64,000 nt of DNA from Indioceanicola profundi. Its GTDB lineage: Bacteria; Pseudomonadota; Alphaproteobacteria; Azospirillales; Azospirillaceae. Of the stretch, positions 42,254 through 52,068 are shown in pieces (within the stretch, counting starts at the first letter, position 1; each line of letters begins with the position of its first letter). The stretch is taken from positions 372,001 through 436,000 of the forward strand of contig NZ_CP030128.1 in NCBI RefSeq assembly GCF_003568845.1. The letters are read 5' to 3'. Made by a program: the position numbers and the translations under genes. Below the pieces are notes generated by a model, which had not been told where the DNA came from, ran no database searches, and saw only the letters and a program-made list of their open reading frames with translations.

Positions 42254-43390
42254 CTAGGGAGCTGCATGTGCTCGCTGGGCTGCGGCGCTCATGAACGGAT
42301 AGTCCGTATAGCCCTCTGCCGCACCGCCATAGAAGGTTGCCCGGTCATGCCTGTTGAGGGGCCAGCCGTTCCGGATGCGCGCGGGCAGGTCCGGGTTGGC
42401 GATGAACGGGCGGCCAAAGGCGATCGCGTCGGAATTGCCGGTCGCCACCGCGGCTGCCGCTGTGTCCGGCAGAAAGCCGCCTGCGGAGATCACCGGCCCG
42501 TCGAACGCCTGCTTGAACAGCGCGGCGACGTCGGGAGCCTCCATGTCCAACGGCTTTTCGTCGTTGGTGAAGTCGGCGCGTGGCTCTATCAGGTGGAGAT
42601 AGGCGATCCGGCGCTGGCCGAGCGCGGCGATCACATATTTCCAGAGCGCGACCCCGCTGCTGTCCTGCATCCCCAGAATACCGCTCCAAGGGGACAGGCG
42701 CACGCCGACACGATCCGCGCCGATCCTAGCTACCACCGCATCGACGATCTCCAGGAGGAAGCGGGCGCGGTTCTCGATCGAGCCACCATAGGCGTCTGTA
42801 CGCTGGTTGCTGCCATCGTGAAGGAATTGGTCTATCAAATAGCCGTTGGCGCCGTGAATCTCGACGCCGTCGAAACCCGCCTCGCGCGCATTCAGCGCCG
42901 CCTGGACGAAGTCGTCCCTGATCGCCGCGATCTTGCCGAGGGTCAGGGCCTGCGGGATCTCGTACGGCACCGAATTGCCGTTCGCATCGAACCCTTCCCC
43001 CGGCGCCGGGATCGCCGAGGGCGCCACGGGAAGGGCGCCGTCCGGCTGGAGCGAGGTGTGCGAGACCCGGCCGACGTGCCAGATCTGGTTGACGATGAAG
43101 CCGCCCTTGGCGTGCACTGCGGAGGTCACCTTCCTCCAGCCGTAGATCTGCTTGGGCGTATATATGCCGGGCACGCGAACATAGCCCTTGGTGAAGGGGT
43201 TGATGTCGGTCGCCTCGCTGATCAGCAGCCCGCCCTTGCTGGCGCGCTGGCCGTAATAGGTTGCGTTGAGCTCATGGGGAACGTCGCCCGGCTGCTGCGC
43301 CCGCATCCGGGTAAGCGGCGCCATCACCACGCGGTGGTCGAGCGCGAGGGCGCCGAGCTGGAGCGGGCGGAAGAGAATGTCCTGTGCCAT
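42254..43390 (-). CDS. Old Yellow Enzyme family alkene reductase
   Basis: 378 residues. FMN-barrel features: FRPLQLGALALDHRVVMAPL, TRMRAQQPGDVPHELNATYY, NQIWHVGRVSH (His/Arg), FDGVEIHGANGYLIDQFLHD (HGAN with substrate-binding His/Asn), NQRTDAYGGSIENRARFLLE, and FGRPFIANPDLPARIRNGWP near the end. Full length. NAD(P)H-dependent reduction of activated C=C bonds, nitro esters or quinones. It is divergent from a broken LysR gene that was presumably its regulator. Confidence 0.92.
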   Translation of the reverse strand: MAQDILFRPLQLGALALDHRVVMAPLTRMRAQQPGDVPHELNATYYGQRASKGGLLISEATDINPFTKGYVRVPGIYTPKQIYGWRKVTSAVHAKGGFIVNQIWHVGRVSHTSLQPDGALPVAPSAIPAPGEGFDANGNSVPYEIPQALTLGKIAAIRDDFVQAALNAREAGFDGVEIHGANGYLIDQFLHDGSNQRTDAYGGSIENRARFLLEIVDAVVARIGADRVGVRLSPWSGILGMQDSSGVALWKYVIAALGQRRIAYLHLIEPRADFTNDEKPLDMEAPDVAALFKQAFDGPVISAGGFLPDTAAAAVATGNSDAIAFGRPFIANPDLPARIRNGWPLNRHDRATFYGGAAEGYTDYPFMSAAAQRAHAAP

Positions 43391-43505
43391 ATCATGACCT
43401 CTTGTTCGATTTGGCTGCGGACAGATGTAGTTCTCTACAGAATTCGATACTATCTGCCGAAATGGTGAAGCTTACTAACGCCAATCGTTAGGGCGGCCAC
43501 GGACA

Positions 43506-43739
43506 TGCAGAAGCTGGATGTATTCCTGCGCGGCGAGAACCGGCAGCCTTTTCGGGTGCCGGGCGGCAGCTGCGGCTCATGCCGATGGCCGCGACCCGCA
43601 GGCTCGCAGCGCCGGAAGAGGGACTCGGCTTCCGCCTTCTCGATCGTACGTCGCGGTCGCTCTTGCTCACGCCAGAGGGAGAAGCCTTTCACCTCCTTGC
43701 CGCGGAGATGGTTGAGACGCACGAGGCCGCACGCGGAAC
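43506..43739 (+). pseudogene. LysR-family regulator, N-terminal fragment (IS6-truncated)
   Basis: Begins MQKLDVFLR at 43506 and, after two frame changes around 43530-43575, reads AARTGSLFG and then LMPMAATRRLA, GLGFRLLDRTSRSLLLTPEG and EAFHLLAAEMVETHEAARGT. This is the winged-HTH of a LysR regulator. The IS6 element begins at 43740 and cuts off the effector domain. Divergent from the OYE gene. Confidence 0.72.
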
Positions 43740-44549
43740 GGCACCGTCAACTTACCGGCCTTTGGTCGCAAAGAGGGCTGATGGGTTCACTCTCGGACCG
43801 CGAAGGCTGCGCCGGTCACCTCAGCCCAGGTCAGGAAAGCCTGGACCCGATTGCAGCGATGGTCCGTATTGGAGAGGTTGGCGGGGCGGCGAAAAGATTG
43901 GCGACTTGGTCGTGGACGGACAGGAATCGCTGCGCCTGGCCCGGTGATTTGAAGCGCTTCATGATCCGGTCCCGTCGTCGGGTCGGCTGATGGTTGTTTT
44001 CGGCCCTGTTGTTCAGCCCTTTATGCTGCCGGTGTTCAGCACTGGGCATGATTGTCCGCGTTGCCGCCGCGTAGCTGGCCAGCTCGTCCGTGATCACGAC
44101 CCGCGGCGCCCGGCCCTGCCGCTTCAGCAGCTTGCACATCAGCCGTTTGGCGGCGGCCGCATTCCGGCGGCTCTGGACCAGGATATCCAGCACTTGCCCA
44201 TGCTGATCGACCGCGCGCCAAGGCCAGTGTCGCTGGCCGGCAATGGTGATCGCGACCTCGTCCAGGTGCCACTTTCCCCGGGCCTCGGGAGCCGGTGGCA
44301 GATTTGATTAGCGAGGCTCTGGCCAAACTTCAGGCCCATTGCCGGACTGTCTCGTGGCTGACTGTGCGATGCCGCGGGCTGCCAGCATCTCCACGACCAT
44401 GCGCAGGCTCAGCGGAAAACGCAAATACAGCCAGACAGCATGGCTGATGATGCAGGGTGGGAACCGGAACCCGGAATAGGAAGGAGATATCGTGCTTGTT
44501 ATGCCGGCGCTATACCGCAGGCCACCCGGCCCGTCGCGTTGACAGTGCC
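43740..44549 (-). mobile_element. IS6-family element (copy C), transposase decayed
   Basis: 810 bp bounded by GGCACCGTCAAC (left) and its inverted partner, GGCACTGTCAAC read on the minus strand (right). On the minus strand, in several frames, it encodes SGFRFPPCIISHAVWLYLRF, VSHETVRQWGLKFGQSLANQ, LDILVQSRRNAAAAKRLMCK, RAPRVVITDELASYAAATRT and RIMKRFKSPGQAQRFLSVHD. At least two frameshifts disable the transposase. No 8-bp target duplication is visible (cgcggaac versus ctctaagc), which points to a deletion or rearrangement mediated by the element. Confidence 0.82.
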
Positions 44550-45419
44550 CTCTAAGCTCTTCTGGAACCTGTTCAAGAAAACCCGGAGCTTCGGAAGGAC
44601 TTGCCTCCGCGAGGGGAAAACGGCCCAAACCGCTAGGTCGCGCGGCGACGCACCCGCGATCGGCACAGGAACAAGCGTTCCATTCGCTACCTCGTCCTGG
44701 ACATCCCAGGCGGAGAGTTGCGCCAATCCGAGCCCCGCGACACAAGCTGACAAGAAACCGTCGACACTGCTCGACGAGAAACGGCCGCTCACCGGTACCG
44801 ATCGCTCCTTGCCATCGACGACGAACTGCCAGTGGGTGAAGTTGGTGAAGGTCAAACATTCATGCTTTGCGAGATCTTCAATGGTCCGGGGCGCTCCATG
44901 CCGGTTCAGGTACGCCGGGGCGGCGTAGATCAGCTTTGGATTATCCACGAGCCGCCGAGCGATAAGACCCGAGTCCTTGAGTGGCGCGATTCTGATCGCA
45001 AGGTCCACGCCGGACGCAACAATATCGACCATGGCGTCGTTCAGGTCCAATTCGATTCGAAGTCGCGGGTTTTCGTCCAGCAGTTCGTGAACGATCGGCA
45101 TGATCCTCTTGCGACCGAGGGTCACGGGTGCCGTGACCCTCAGGAGTCCAGTCGCGCCGCCCTCGGTGGGGCTGAGGGTCGCTCGCGCGGCTTCCTGGGT
45201 GTCGAGGATTTCGCATGCGAACGGGAGGAAAGCCTCGCCCTCCGGCGTAAGCGCCAGGGATCGGGACGTTCGATGGACCAGGCGGACCCCCAGCTCTTCC
45301 TCCAATGCCACCAACCGCCTGGTGGTCGACATAGGCGTCAGCTTGAGATGCTTGGCTGCCGCGGAAAGACTTCCTTTGCGCACTGCGCTGACAAATACTT
45401 GAAGTCCTCGGGCGTCCAT
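44550..45419 (-). CDS. LysR-family regulator, extreme C-terminus replaced by IS6
   Basis: Starts MDARGLQVFVSAVRKGSLSA at 45419. Winged HTH (AAKHLKLTPMSTTRRLVALE, LVHRTSRSLALTPEGEAFLP) and effector domain (LLRVTAPVTLGRKRIMPIVH, DLAIRIAPLKDSGLIARRLV, GFLSACVAGLGLAQLSAWDV) are complete up to LRVFLNRFQKSLE at 44550. The frame then continues into IS6 DNA and stops at 44499, adding about 17 foreign residues. The protein may remain functional. It is divergent from the exported hydrolase gene at 45524, its likely target. Confidence 0.8.
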
Positions 45420-45523
45420 TGGCCACCTCACAAAGTCCGTTATCTAGCATAACATTATGAGCATGTATGAGCAAATGCCGTTATCTACTATGTTCCTCCG
45501 CAGCTAGGTGGAAGGAACCTGAT

Positions 45524-46333
45524 ATGACAAACAAGATTCGTCAGATCGCCCTTGGCGCGGCGGCCGCGCTCGCCGTTGCTAGCACTGCCAATGCTCAGCC
45601 CATCGACGAGCGCAAAAATGAGAGCAGCGTTGTGCTGGTTCACGGCGCCTTTGCCGATGGATCGGGCTGGCGGGGTGTCTATGACCGCCTTACCGCGCGG
45701 GGCTACCGCGTCGCGATTGTCCAAAACCCCCTGACTTCACTCAAGGATGATGTCGACGCGACCCGCCGGGTGATCGAGCGTCAGCCGGGGCCCGTCGTCC
45801 TGGTGGGACATAGCTGGGGAGGTACGGTGATCACCGAGGCCGGGAATCATCCCAAAGTGGTCGGCCTTGTCTACGTCTCGGCGCTCGCTCCCGATACGGG
45901 CGAGACGACTGCCAAGCAGTACGAGGGCTTTCCCGCCGCGACCGAGTTCGTGATCGACACGCAAAGCGATGGCTTCGGCTTCGTAAATCCAGAGAAGTTC
46001 AAGGCCGGCTTCGCGGCCGACGCGAGCGACAGTGACGCGTCCTTTCTGCGGGACTCGCAGGTGCCGATCAACATGTCGGTATTCGCCACCCCGGTCACCA
46101 AAGCCGCATGGCGCACGAAACCCAGCTGGGCCGTGATCGCCCGTGACGACAAGGCCTTCGGCGCTGGCATGTTGCTGCACATGGCCCGCCGAATGAAGGC
46201 GGACATCACCGAGGTGCCCGGCAGCCACGCGCTGTTCATGACCCAGGCCGAGGCCGTGTCCGACGTGATCGATCGCGCCGCACGGGAAACGCAGCAGCGT
46301 GATGTCCAGCCGAGCGCCACGGGCGGCGACTGA
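45524..46333 (+). CDS. Exported alpha/beta hydrolase
   Basis: 269 residues from the ATG at 45524 with AAGGAAC upstream. Signal peptide (MTNKIRQIALGAAAALAVAS then TANAQP). Alpha/beta-hydrolase motifs: VVLVHGAFADGSGWRGVYDR (oxyanion region), nucleophile elbow GHSWGGTVITEAG, an acid candidate in VIARDDKAF and the catalytic His in PGSHALFMTQ. Full length, EstA/salicylate-esterase-like type. A diverged internal fragment of a related gene lies at 40706-40850. Confidence 0.88.
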   Translation: MTNKIRQIALGAAAALAVASTANAQPIDERKNESSVVLVHGAFADGSGWRGVYDRLTARGYRVAIVQNPLTSLKDDVDATRRVIERQPGPVVLVGHSWGGTVITEAGNHPKVVGLVYVSALAPDTGETTAKQYEGFPAATEFVIDTQSDGFGFVNPEKFKAGFAADASDSDASFLRDSQVPINMSVFATPVTKAAWRTKPSWAVIARDDKAFGAGMLLHMARRMKADITEVPGSHALFMTQAEAVSDVIDRAARETQQRDVQPSATGGD

Positions 46334-46507
46334 TGGACAGGCCGGGTGCAACTGCATGCTGCGCCCGGCCTTGGGCGTGCCGCAATGAATCCGAGACGGT
46401 GCGACTTGTCGTGCGGGATCACACCTCTGCCACGAAACATCATCCCGATCGGCACAAGACCCCACGCCGATTCACACCCATTCCTCATGCTCTGAGCATT
46501 TAGGCGC

Positions 46508-47025
46508 ATGACAGAGAACAGCGGTATGGAGGAGCTGATAATGGCGGATAGAGTTGAAGTACATGCCAGGCACGGCTCACCCCGATCCATCCCAGCCGGG
46601 GCCACGAACGGATGCAACCGCATCCGGATTGCACCGCATCACCTGAATGCGGTGATCAGCTCTATGGATCAGAAAATTCATCAGCGTTTGCCGCTGACTG
46701 AGCTGGCATCCGTCGCCGGAATGAGTCCGTTTCATTTAGGCCGGTTCTTCAGCATCCAGCTCGGCAGCGCACTACCGAAATTCGTAAGGTCAGACGCATA
46801 AAGCTGGGATGCCGGCTTCTTGCTGAGACGGACAACACGCTGCCGGAGATCGCACTGCCGGTAGGCTTTTGCAACCAGAGTCACTCTACGACGGCATTTT
46901 ACAGCATGCTTGGCGCGCCGCAGCACCGCTGGCGCTTGAACACCCAGTCTGGGTCAGCTGGATCGCTCAACGGAACAATTCCCGGCCATCTCACCCTGGC
47001 AGGATTATCCAGAAGCAGCGTTTAA
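46508..47025 (+). pseudogene. AraC-family regulator, frameshifted
   Basis: The first frame from 46508 has the first helix-turn-helix (LTELASVAGMSPFHLGRFFS) and stops at KFVRSDA. In the next frame the protein resumes as VRRIKLGCRLLAETDNTLPE, IALPVGFCNQSHSTTAFYSM and LGAPQHRWRLNTQ, the second AraC helix-turn-helix. Restoring a small indel near 46785 would give a short AraC protein of about 160 residues. It looks like a recent mutation or sequence error because both halves are well conserved. Confidence 0.7.
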
Positions 47026-47290
47026 CCGACAAAATCGGCCCGGGGCTTATCCATGTTCTGCACCTCGTCACCGCTGGCGAACATAAGCCCGAAGTGTTGC
47101 GACGAGCCGGTCTTCGGCTGTTCGGCACGGCCATGAGCGCCACCGTGTGACAGATCCAGTCTCTCACAGCGGACTACATGCCTGATGCTGAACCTATAAC
47201 GACCCGGTCAGCTCCCGCTATGGCTCGACTGACCGGCCGTGATGGAACAGGTGCTCGACTGCCGACAACAGCAACCGAGGAACTCTCAGC

Positions 47291-48271
47291 ATGATCGTTC
47301 CCAAACCGCTCGACGGCCCCAGACGCCGCGATGTCCTGCAAGGGGCTGCAGCACTGGCTGTCGGCATCTCCGCCGGCGGGCTCATCACTGATTCACAGGC
47401 CGCATCCGGCCACAGGCCCAAAAACCAGGATAAAGGAGTGCACTCCATGGACAGCATCACGCTCAAGGATGGAACCGAGATCTACTTCAAGGATTGGGGC
47501 AGCGGTCAGCCGGTTATGTTCCACCATGGCTGGCCGCTCAGCAGCGACGACTGGGATGCCCAGATGCTGTATTTCCTGTCCCAGGGATATCGCGTGATCG
47601 CGCATGACCGCCGGGGGCATGGACGATCGTCCCAGACCTATACCGGCAACGAAATGGATACCTATGCCGCCGATGTGGCGGCGCTGGTCGCGCATCTCGA
47701 TCTGAAGAATGCTATCCATGTGGGACATTCGACGGGCGGCGGCGAGGTGGCCCGCTATGTTGCGCAGCATGGCAAGGGCCGGGTGGCCAAGGCAGTGCTG
47801 ATCGGGGCCGTGCCGCCGATCATGGTCAAAACCAGCCGCTATCCCGGCGGTTTGCCGATCGAGGTATTCGACGGGCTGCGTCAGGCCCTTGCCGCCAACC
47901 GGGCGCAGTTCTTCAAGGATCTGCCCGCCGGACCCTTCTATGGCTTCAACCGGAATGGCGCTGAGGCCTCACAGGGCGTGATCGACAATTGGTGGCGTCA
48001 GGGCATGATGGGGGGAGCCAAGGCGCATTACGACTGCATCAAAGCCTTCTCTGAAACCGACTTCACGGAGGATTTGCAGAAGATCGACGTGCCTGTTCTG
48101 GTCATGCATGGCGAGGACGATCAGATCGTTCCCATTGCAAACTCGGCGCATCTCTCCGTCAAGCTCTTGAAGAAGGGCACACTGAAAACCTATCCGGGCT
48201 TGTCGCACGGCATGTGCACAACCCATCCCGACGTGACCAACGCCGATCTGCTGGCCTTCTTCCGAGCCTGA
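47291..48271 (+). CDS. Alpha/beta hydrolase, non-heme chloroperoxidase type
   Basis: 326 residues with a Tat-like signal ([20 protein letters not shown]). Hydrolase motifs: [32 protein letters not shown], nucleophile [17 protein letters not shown], acid in [16 protein letters not shown] and His in [14 protein letters not shown]. This is the cofactor-free haloperoxidase/arylesterase group, full length. A shorter cytoplasmic form could start at [16 protein letters not shown] (47448), where a weak AAGGAG site is present. No neighbour defines its substrate. Confidence 0.88.
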   Translation: MIVPKPLDGPRRRDVLQGAAALAVGISAGGLITDSQAASGHRPKNQDKGVHSMDSITLKDGTEIYFKDWGSGQPVMFHHGWPLSSDDWDAQMLYFLSQGYRVIAHDRRGHGRSSQTYTGNEMDTYAADVAALVAHLDLKNAIHVGHSTGGGEVARYVAQHGKGRVAKAVLIGAVPPIMVKTSRYPGGLPIEVFDGLRQALAANRAQFFKDLPAGPFYGFNRNGAEASQGVIDNWWRQGMMGGAKAHYDCIKAFSETDFTEDLQKIDVPVLVMHGEDDQIVPIANSAHLSVKLLKKGTLKTYPGLSHGMCTTHPDVTNADLLAFFRA

Positions 48272-48421
48272 GGTTCGATCTGGCGCAGGGAATGGCGACA
48301 AAGGGCATGCCGTGCAATCCGGTACGGCGTGCAGCAGGACTTCAGCCGCGGCCTACAAAGGGCTACTAATTCTATTTCCTCAGCATGCGCAGTGTTTTCC
48401 ATAAGGCTGCTTATCGGATTG

Positions 48422-48432
48422 AACGGTTGTAA
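48422..48432 (+). repeat. Left 11-bp direct repeat flanking ISNCY
   Basis: AACGGTTGTAA, repeated exactly at 50001-50011 on the far side of the ISNCY element. Probable target-site duplication. Confidence 0.6.
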
Positions 48433-50000
48433 GCGCCATATAGAGATGTCACCCCCTGGCCAGATTGAAATGTCACTCTGTGTGGCCGCTTTACAGCCGC
48501 TCAGGGAGACATCCGATGACGGTGGTGACCATGACCCGATTGGAATTGTCGCGCGTCGAGGTTCTCGTTCAGCTTGAGGCTGGCAAGCTGACGGTTGGTG
48601 CGGCGGCGGAGATTTTGGGCTTATGCCGGCGCCAGGTGCTGCGGCTGCGTAAGCGGTACCGGCACTCTGGTCCGGCTGGGCTGGTGTCCGGCCATCGCGG
48701 CCGGCCGAGCAATCATCGTCTGCCGGAGGATGTCCGGGCCACGGCGCTGGCGCTGGTACGGGCGCGCTATGCGGATTTCGGCCCGACGCTGGCGGCTGCC
48801 GGAGGATGTCCGGGCCACGGCGCTGGCGCTGGTACGGGCGCGCTATGCGGATTTCGGCCCGACGCTGGCGGCCGAAAAGCTGGCCGAGTTGCACGGGATC
48901 AAGCTCAGCCGGGAGACGCTGCGGGGCTGGATGATTGCCGATGGCCTCTGGCTGGAGCGGCGGATGCGGGCCCGGGCCGTCCACCAGCCGCGCTATCGCC
49001 GCGACTGCCCTGGCGAGCTGGTGCAGATTGATGGCTGCGAACACTGGTGGTTTGAGCAGCGCGGTCCGCACTGCACGCTGCTGGTCTTTGTGGACGATGC
49101 CACCAGCCGGCTGATGCATCTGAAGTTCGTGCCCTCGGAGAGTGCCTTGGCCTATCTGCAGGCCACGCGGGACTACATTGCCGCCTATGGCAAGCCGATC
49201 GCCTTTTACAGCGACAAGCACGGTATTTTCCGGGTGAACCGGCCCGGCGCCCAGCTGCGTGGCGACGGCATGACCCAGTTCGGTCGGGCGCTGCATGATC
49301 TCAACATCGACATCCTGTGCGCCAACAGCTGTCAGGCCAAGGGCCGGGTGGAACGGGCGCACCTCACCTTGCAGGATCGCTTGGTCAAGGAGCTGCGGCT
49401 GCAAGGGATCTCCACTGTGGAGGCGGCGAACCGGTTCCTGCCGGGCTTCATTGCCGATTACAACCAGCGCTTTGGCAAGGCGCCGCGCAATTCCAAGGAT
49501 GTGCACCGGCCGCTGGCGCCGTATGAGAGTTTGGACGAGGCGCTGGCCTGGCGCGAGCAGCGTACCGTCACGGCAAACCTGACCCTGCACTACAACAAGG
49601 TGATGTTCCTGCTGGAGCCCAACCGGATCACCCGGGCCGCGGCCCGGCAGCGGGTGACCGTGTATGATTATCCTGATGGCCGGCTGGCGATCCGCTGGAA
49701 AGGCGTCGACCTGCCCTATCGCGCCTTCGACAAGCTGCGGCAGGTGGACCAGGGCGCCATCGTCGACAACAAGCGCTTATCTGCAGCCCTGGCGTTTGCG
49801 GCAGAAGCACAGGCAGAGCGGCCACGTCGGCGCAACAACAACCTCAAGCGCACGGCCCAGTCCAGGGGATTGATGTCGCTGTCGAGCTGAGCCGCGGGCG
49901 GGGCGCTGCGCGCAATGGAGGGGCTGCGCGCCCCGCCCGCCCCGGCCAGCAGTGACATCTCTATCCTGCACAAACAGCGACATCTCTACTTGGCACCGAC
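48433..50000 (+). mobile_element. ISNCY-family insertion sequence
   Basis: About 1,568 bp. The left end has TAGAGATGTCAC and the right end GCGACATCTCTA as inverted sequences, preceded by GCGCCA and GGTGCCA respectively. The element is flanked by the 11-bp direct repeat AACGGTTGTAA. It encodes one transposase (48516-49890), disrupted by an internal duplication. Confidence 0.7.
48516..49890 (+). pseudogene. ISNCY transposase with internal 76-bp tandem duplication
   Basis: The N-terminus MTVVTMTRLELSRVEVLVQL with the HTH (LTVGAAAEILGLCRRQVLRL) runs to ADFGPTLAA. At that point a 76-bp segment is repeated head to tail (48720-48795 and 48796-48871). Since 76 is not a multiple of three, the frame shifts. 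The rest of the protein is intact in the other frame: KLAELHGIKLSRETLRGWMI, LVQIDGCEHWWFEQRGPHCT, LLVFVDDATSRLMHLKFVPS, AFYSDKHGIFRVNRPG and KGRVERAHLTLQDRLVKELR (DDE-type integrase core). Removing one repeat unit restores a full gene. Confidence 0.85.
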
Positions 50001-50011
50001 AACGGTTGTAA
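50001..50011 (+). repeat. Right 11-bp direct repeat flanking ISNCY
   Basis: Second copy of AACGGTTGTAA. The IS30 end begins two bases later at 50014. Confidence 0.6.
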
Positions 50012-50013
50012 CG

Positions 50014-50977
50014 GGGTGGGTTCTATTCTGAAGTGCGACTTTCCATGTTTTTCAGGGCTTTGCCTGAGGAGAGGCACATGGGACTACACTACGCCCACCT
50101 CACCCTGGCCGAGCGGCGGACGATCTTCCGGCTGCTGCAGGAGCGCCAGTCGGTTGGCTCGATTGCAACGCTGCTGGGCCGGCACCGCTCCACGATCCAC
50201 CGCGAGATCGCGCGCAACTTCCACCACAGCCCGGTGCGGGATCGCTGGGGCCATCCGGAACGCGGCTACTATCCGGTCACGGCGCAGCGCCTCGCCGATC
50301 GGCGCCGGACGCGAACATCCAAGCTCGCCCGCAGGCCCGAACTCTGCGCGCATGTCGTCCAGCAGCTGCGGGCCGGATGGTCGCCGCAGCAGATCTCCGG
50401 CCGGCTGCGGTGCCTGGGCGAACCGCCGGGCAGCCGGATCTCGCACGAGAGCATCTATCGCTATGTCTACGGCCCCGATGGCCGCGAGCTGGACCTGCAC
50501 CCCCTGCTCGCCTGCCGGCGCCGCCGTCGGCGCGTGCGGTTCGGGCGCAAGCCACGCGCCAGCCCGATCGCGCCCGAGCACGCGATCCGCTTCCGGCCGG
50601 CCGAGGTCGATGATCGGCAGGTCTTCGGCCATTGGGAATGCGACCTGGTGATCTTCATGCGCCGCCATGGCAAGGCGAACGTGACCTCGCTGGTGGAGCG
50701 CACCAGCCGCTATCACGTGCTGCTGGCCAATCCAGATCGGCGGCCGGTTCAGGTGATCGGCCGCATCCGCGAGGTGCTGGAGTCCCTGCCCGCGGCCGCC
50801 CGGCGCACGGTCACCTTCGACCGGGGTTTCGAGTTCCTGGCCTACCGCATGCTGCCGGCGCCGGCGTATTTCTGCGACCCGCAGAGCCCCTGGCAGAAGG
50901 GCGCGGTGGAGAATGCCAACGGCCGCCTGCGCCGCCACCTGCCGCTCGACAGCGCGCCGGAGCAGCGCTCTCCAGGC
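50014..50977 (+). pseudogene. IS30-family element (copy 2), transposase truncated at its C-terminus
   Basis: Start MGLHYAHLTLAERRTIFRLL at 50078. Both HTH regions and the DDE core are present: D in GHWECDLVIF, D in VTFDRGFEFLAYRM, E in WQKGAVENANGRLRRHL. The protein ends after PLDSAPEQRSPGGWVLF because a second IS30 5' end (50978) interrupts it. The normal final 40 or so residues and the right end of the element are missing. All catalytic residues survive. Confidence 0.85.
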
Positions 50978-51088
50978 GGGTGGGTTCTATTCTGAAGTGC
51001 GACTTTCCATGTTTTTCAGGGCTTTGCCTAAGGAGAGTCACATGGGACTGCACTACGCCCACCTCACCCTGGCCGAGCGGCGGACGAT
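50978..51088 (+). mobile_element. IS30-family 5' end (copy 3), about 110 bp
   Basis: Repeats the left end and first codons (MGLHYAHLTLAERRTI at 51042) of the IS30 copy that precedes it, then diverges at 51088. It forms a head-to-tail pair with copy 2 in which each is truncated on the right. Confidence 0.78.
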
Positions 51089-51225
51089 CGTCCAGCGGCT
51101 TTTCCATGACACAATCCGAACTGCTTTGCTGTGCCCGGAACTACATATCCGGAACAACATGAGAACTGGCATGTTCATATGAAATTCTTTAGGTTGCCAT
51201 TACGCAAGAACAACAGCCTCAGGCC

Positions 51226-51441
51226 ATGCTCGCAACCATTTCAGAAAAACCACATACTCGGTTCCAGCGCCCTGGGTTCAAGCAAGCTCATCCCAGTTCC
51301 TCAGGGGGCACTCCGACCCAGAGGCGAGACATTTGGGTGGCCCGTGCCAGAGAGGCAGACATGGCCGGGGACAGGGTACACGCAGAGACGTGTTGGCAAC
51401 ATGCCGAACACTGGCACCGGGTTTATCTCGGCCAGGAATAA
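51226..51441 (+). CDS. Small protein with DUF4167-like C-terminus
   Basis: 71 residues. The C-terminal half, IWVARAREADMAGDRVHAET then CWQHAEHWHRVYLGQE, resembles the end of the DUF4167 domain (ARDAxxxGDRVxAENYxQHAEHYFRVL) of alphaproteobacteria. The full domain is about 75 residues within a longer protein, so this is either a short paralogue or a fragment. No strong ribosome site. Confidence 0.4.
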   Translation: MLATISEKPHTRFQRPGFKQAHPSSSGGTPTQRRDIWVARAREADMAGDRVHAETCWQHAEHWHRVYLGQE

Positions 51442-51751
51442 TCCACCCTTTCCCGGCACTGGCGGCCTGTATTCGACCTTCTCTGCTATTGGAAGCGCTC
51501 TCCAGGAGCCGCTAACCTGTCGCACTTCAGCGCGAATCTTGACAGGAAAACCACGATCTGGTCCGAGCCGCGACATGGGGTCGCCCTATTGCACAGAAAC
51601 GAATGGAGAGATTGAATCGACCTCCCGCCCCTAATATCAGGGGCGCTGGATTCTAATGAGTAGCCGCTTATTGAATAAGAACAGGCAGACTTTCCAGGAT
51701 ACCTACTATAATCCAGCAGCAGAACAGAGTCCCGTAATACTGGGAGGTATC
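51442..51751. other. Region without a supported gene
   Basis: About 310 bp. Contains a small perfect hairpin (GCCCCT-AATATC-AGGGGC near 51630) and a TATAAT sequence at 51707-51712 that could be the -10 element of the following small gene. A matching -35 was not obvious. Confidence 0.35.
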
Positions 51752-52033
51752 ATGTGCATTTACCTGCCGATCGCCGTGGTGGGAATCCTGCTAACCGCTC
51801 CGGCCATGGCAATGGCCTGTCCCCTGGAGGAGGATCATGCGGCCAAAGCAACTCATGCCGTGGCTTCGATGACCAATCCCTTGGTGAATACCAACTTCCG
51901 CCGCGTCCGGCAGCTTGGTGCGGCCCGTGAAACCCGCGAGGGCCTGTTGCTCATCATGAAAATCGCCACATCGCCTCTGATACCGTCATCACCAGCTGCG
52001 TTTGCACCGGCACCGGTTGCAGCACCTCGCTGA
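51752..52033 (+). CDS. Small exported protein of unknown function
   Basis: 93 residues from the ATG at 51752, preceded by GGGAGG. It has a signal-peptide-like start (MCIYLPIAVVGILLTAPAMA) followed by a short polar mature part (CPLEEDHAAKATHAVASM, NFRRVRQLGAARETREGLLL) and a Pro/Ala tail. The Cys after the hydrophobic segment could be a lipoprotein site (AMAMAC). No family recognised. Confidence 0.45.
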   Translation: MCIYLPIAVVGILLTAPAMAMACPLEEDHAAKATHAVASMTNPLVNTNFRRVRQLGAARETREGLLLIMKIATSPLIPSSPAAFAPAPVAAPR

Positions 52034-52068
52034 TTTCTGACAATTTCAATTGTCCGAAGTGCCTGCCC

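Noticed and set aside
42170-43468. 432-codon plus-strand open frame antisense to the OYE gene
   Set aside because: The OYE gene has all family motifs; the opposite frame is a GC-driven shadow.
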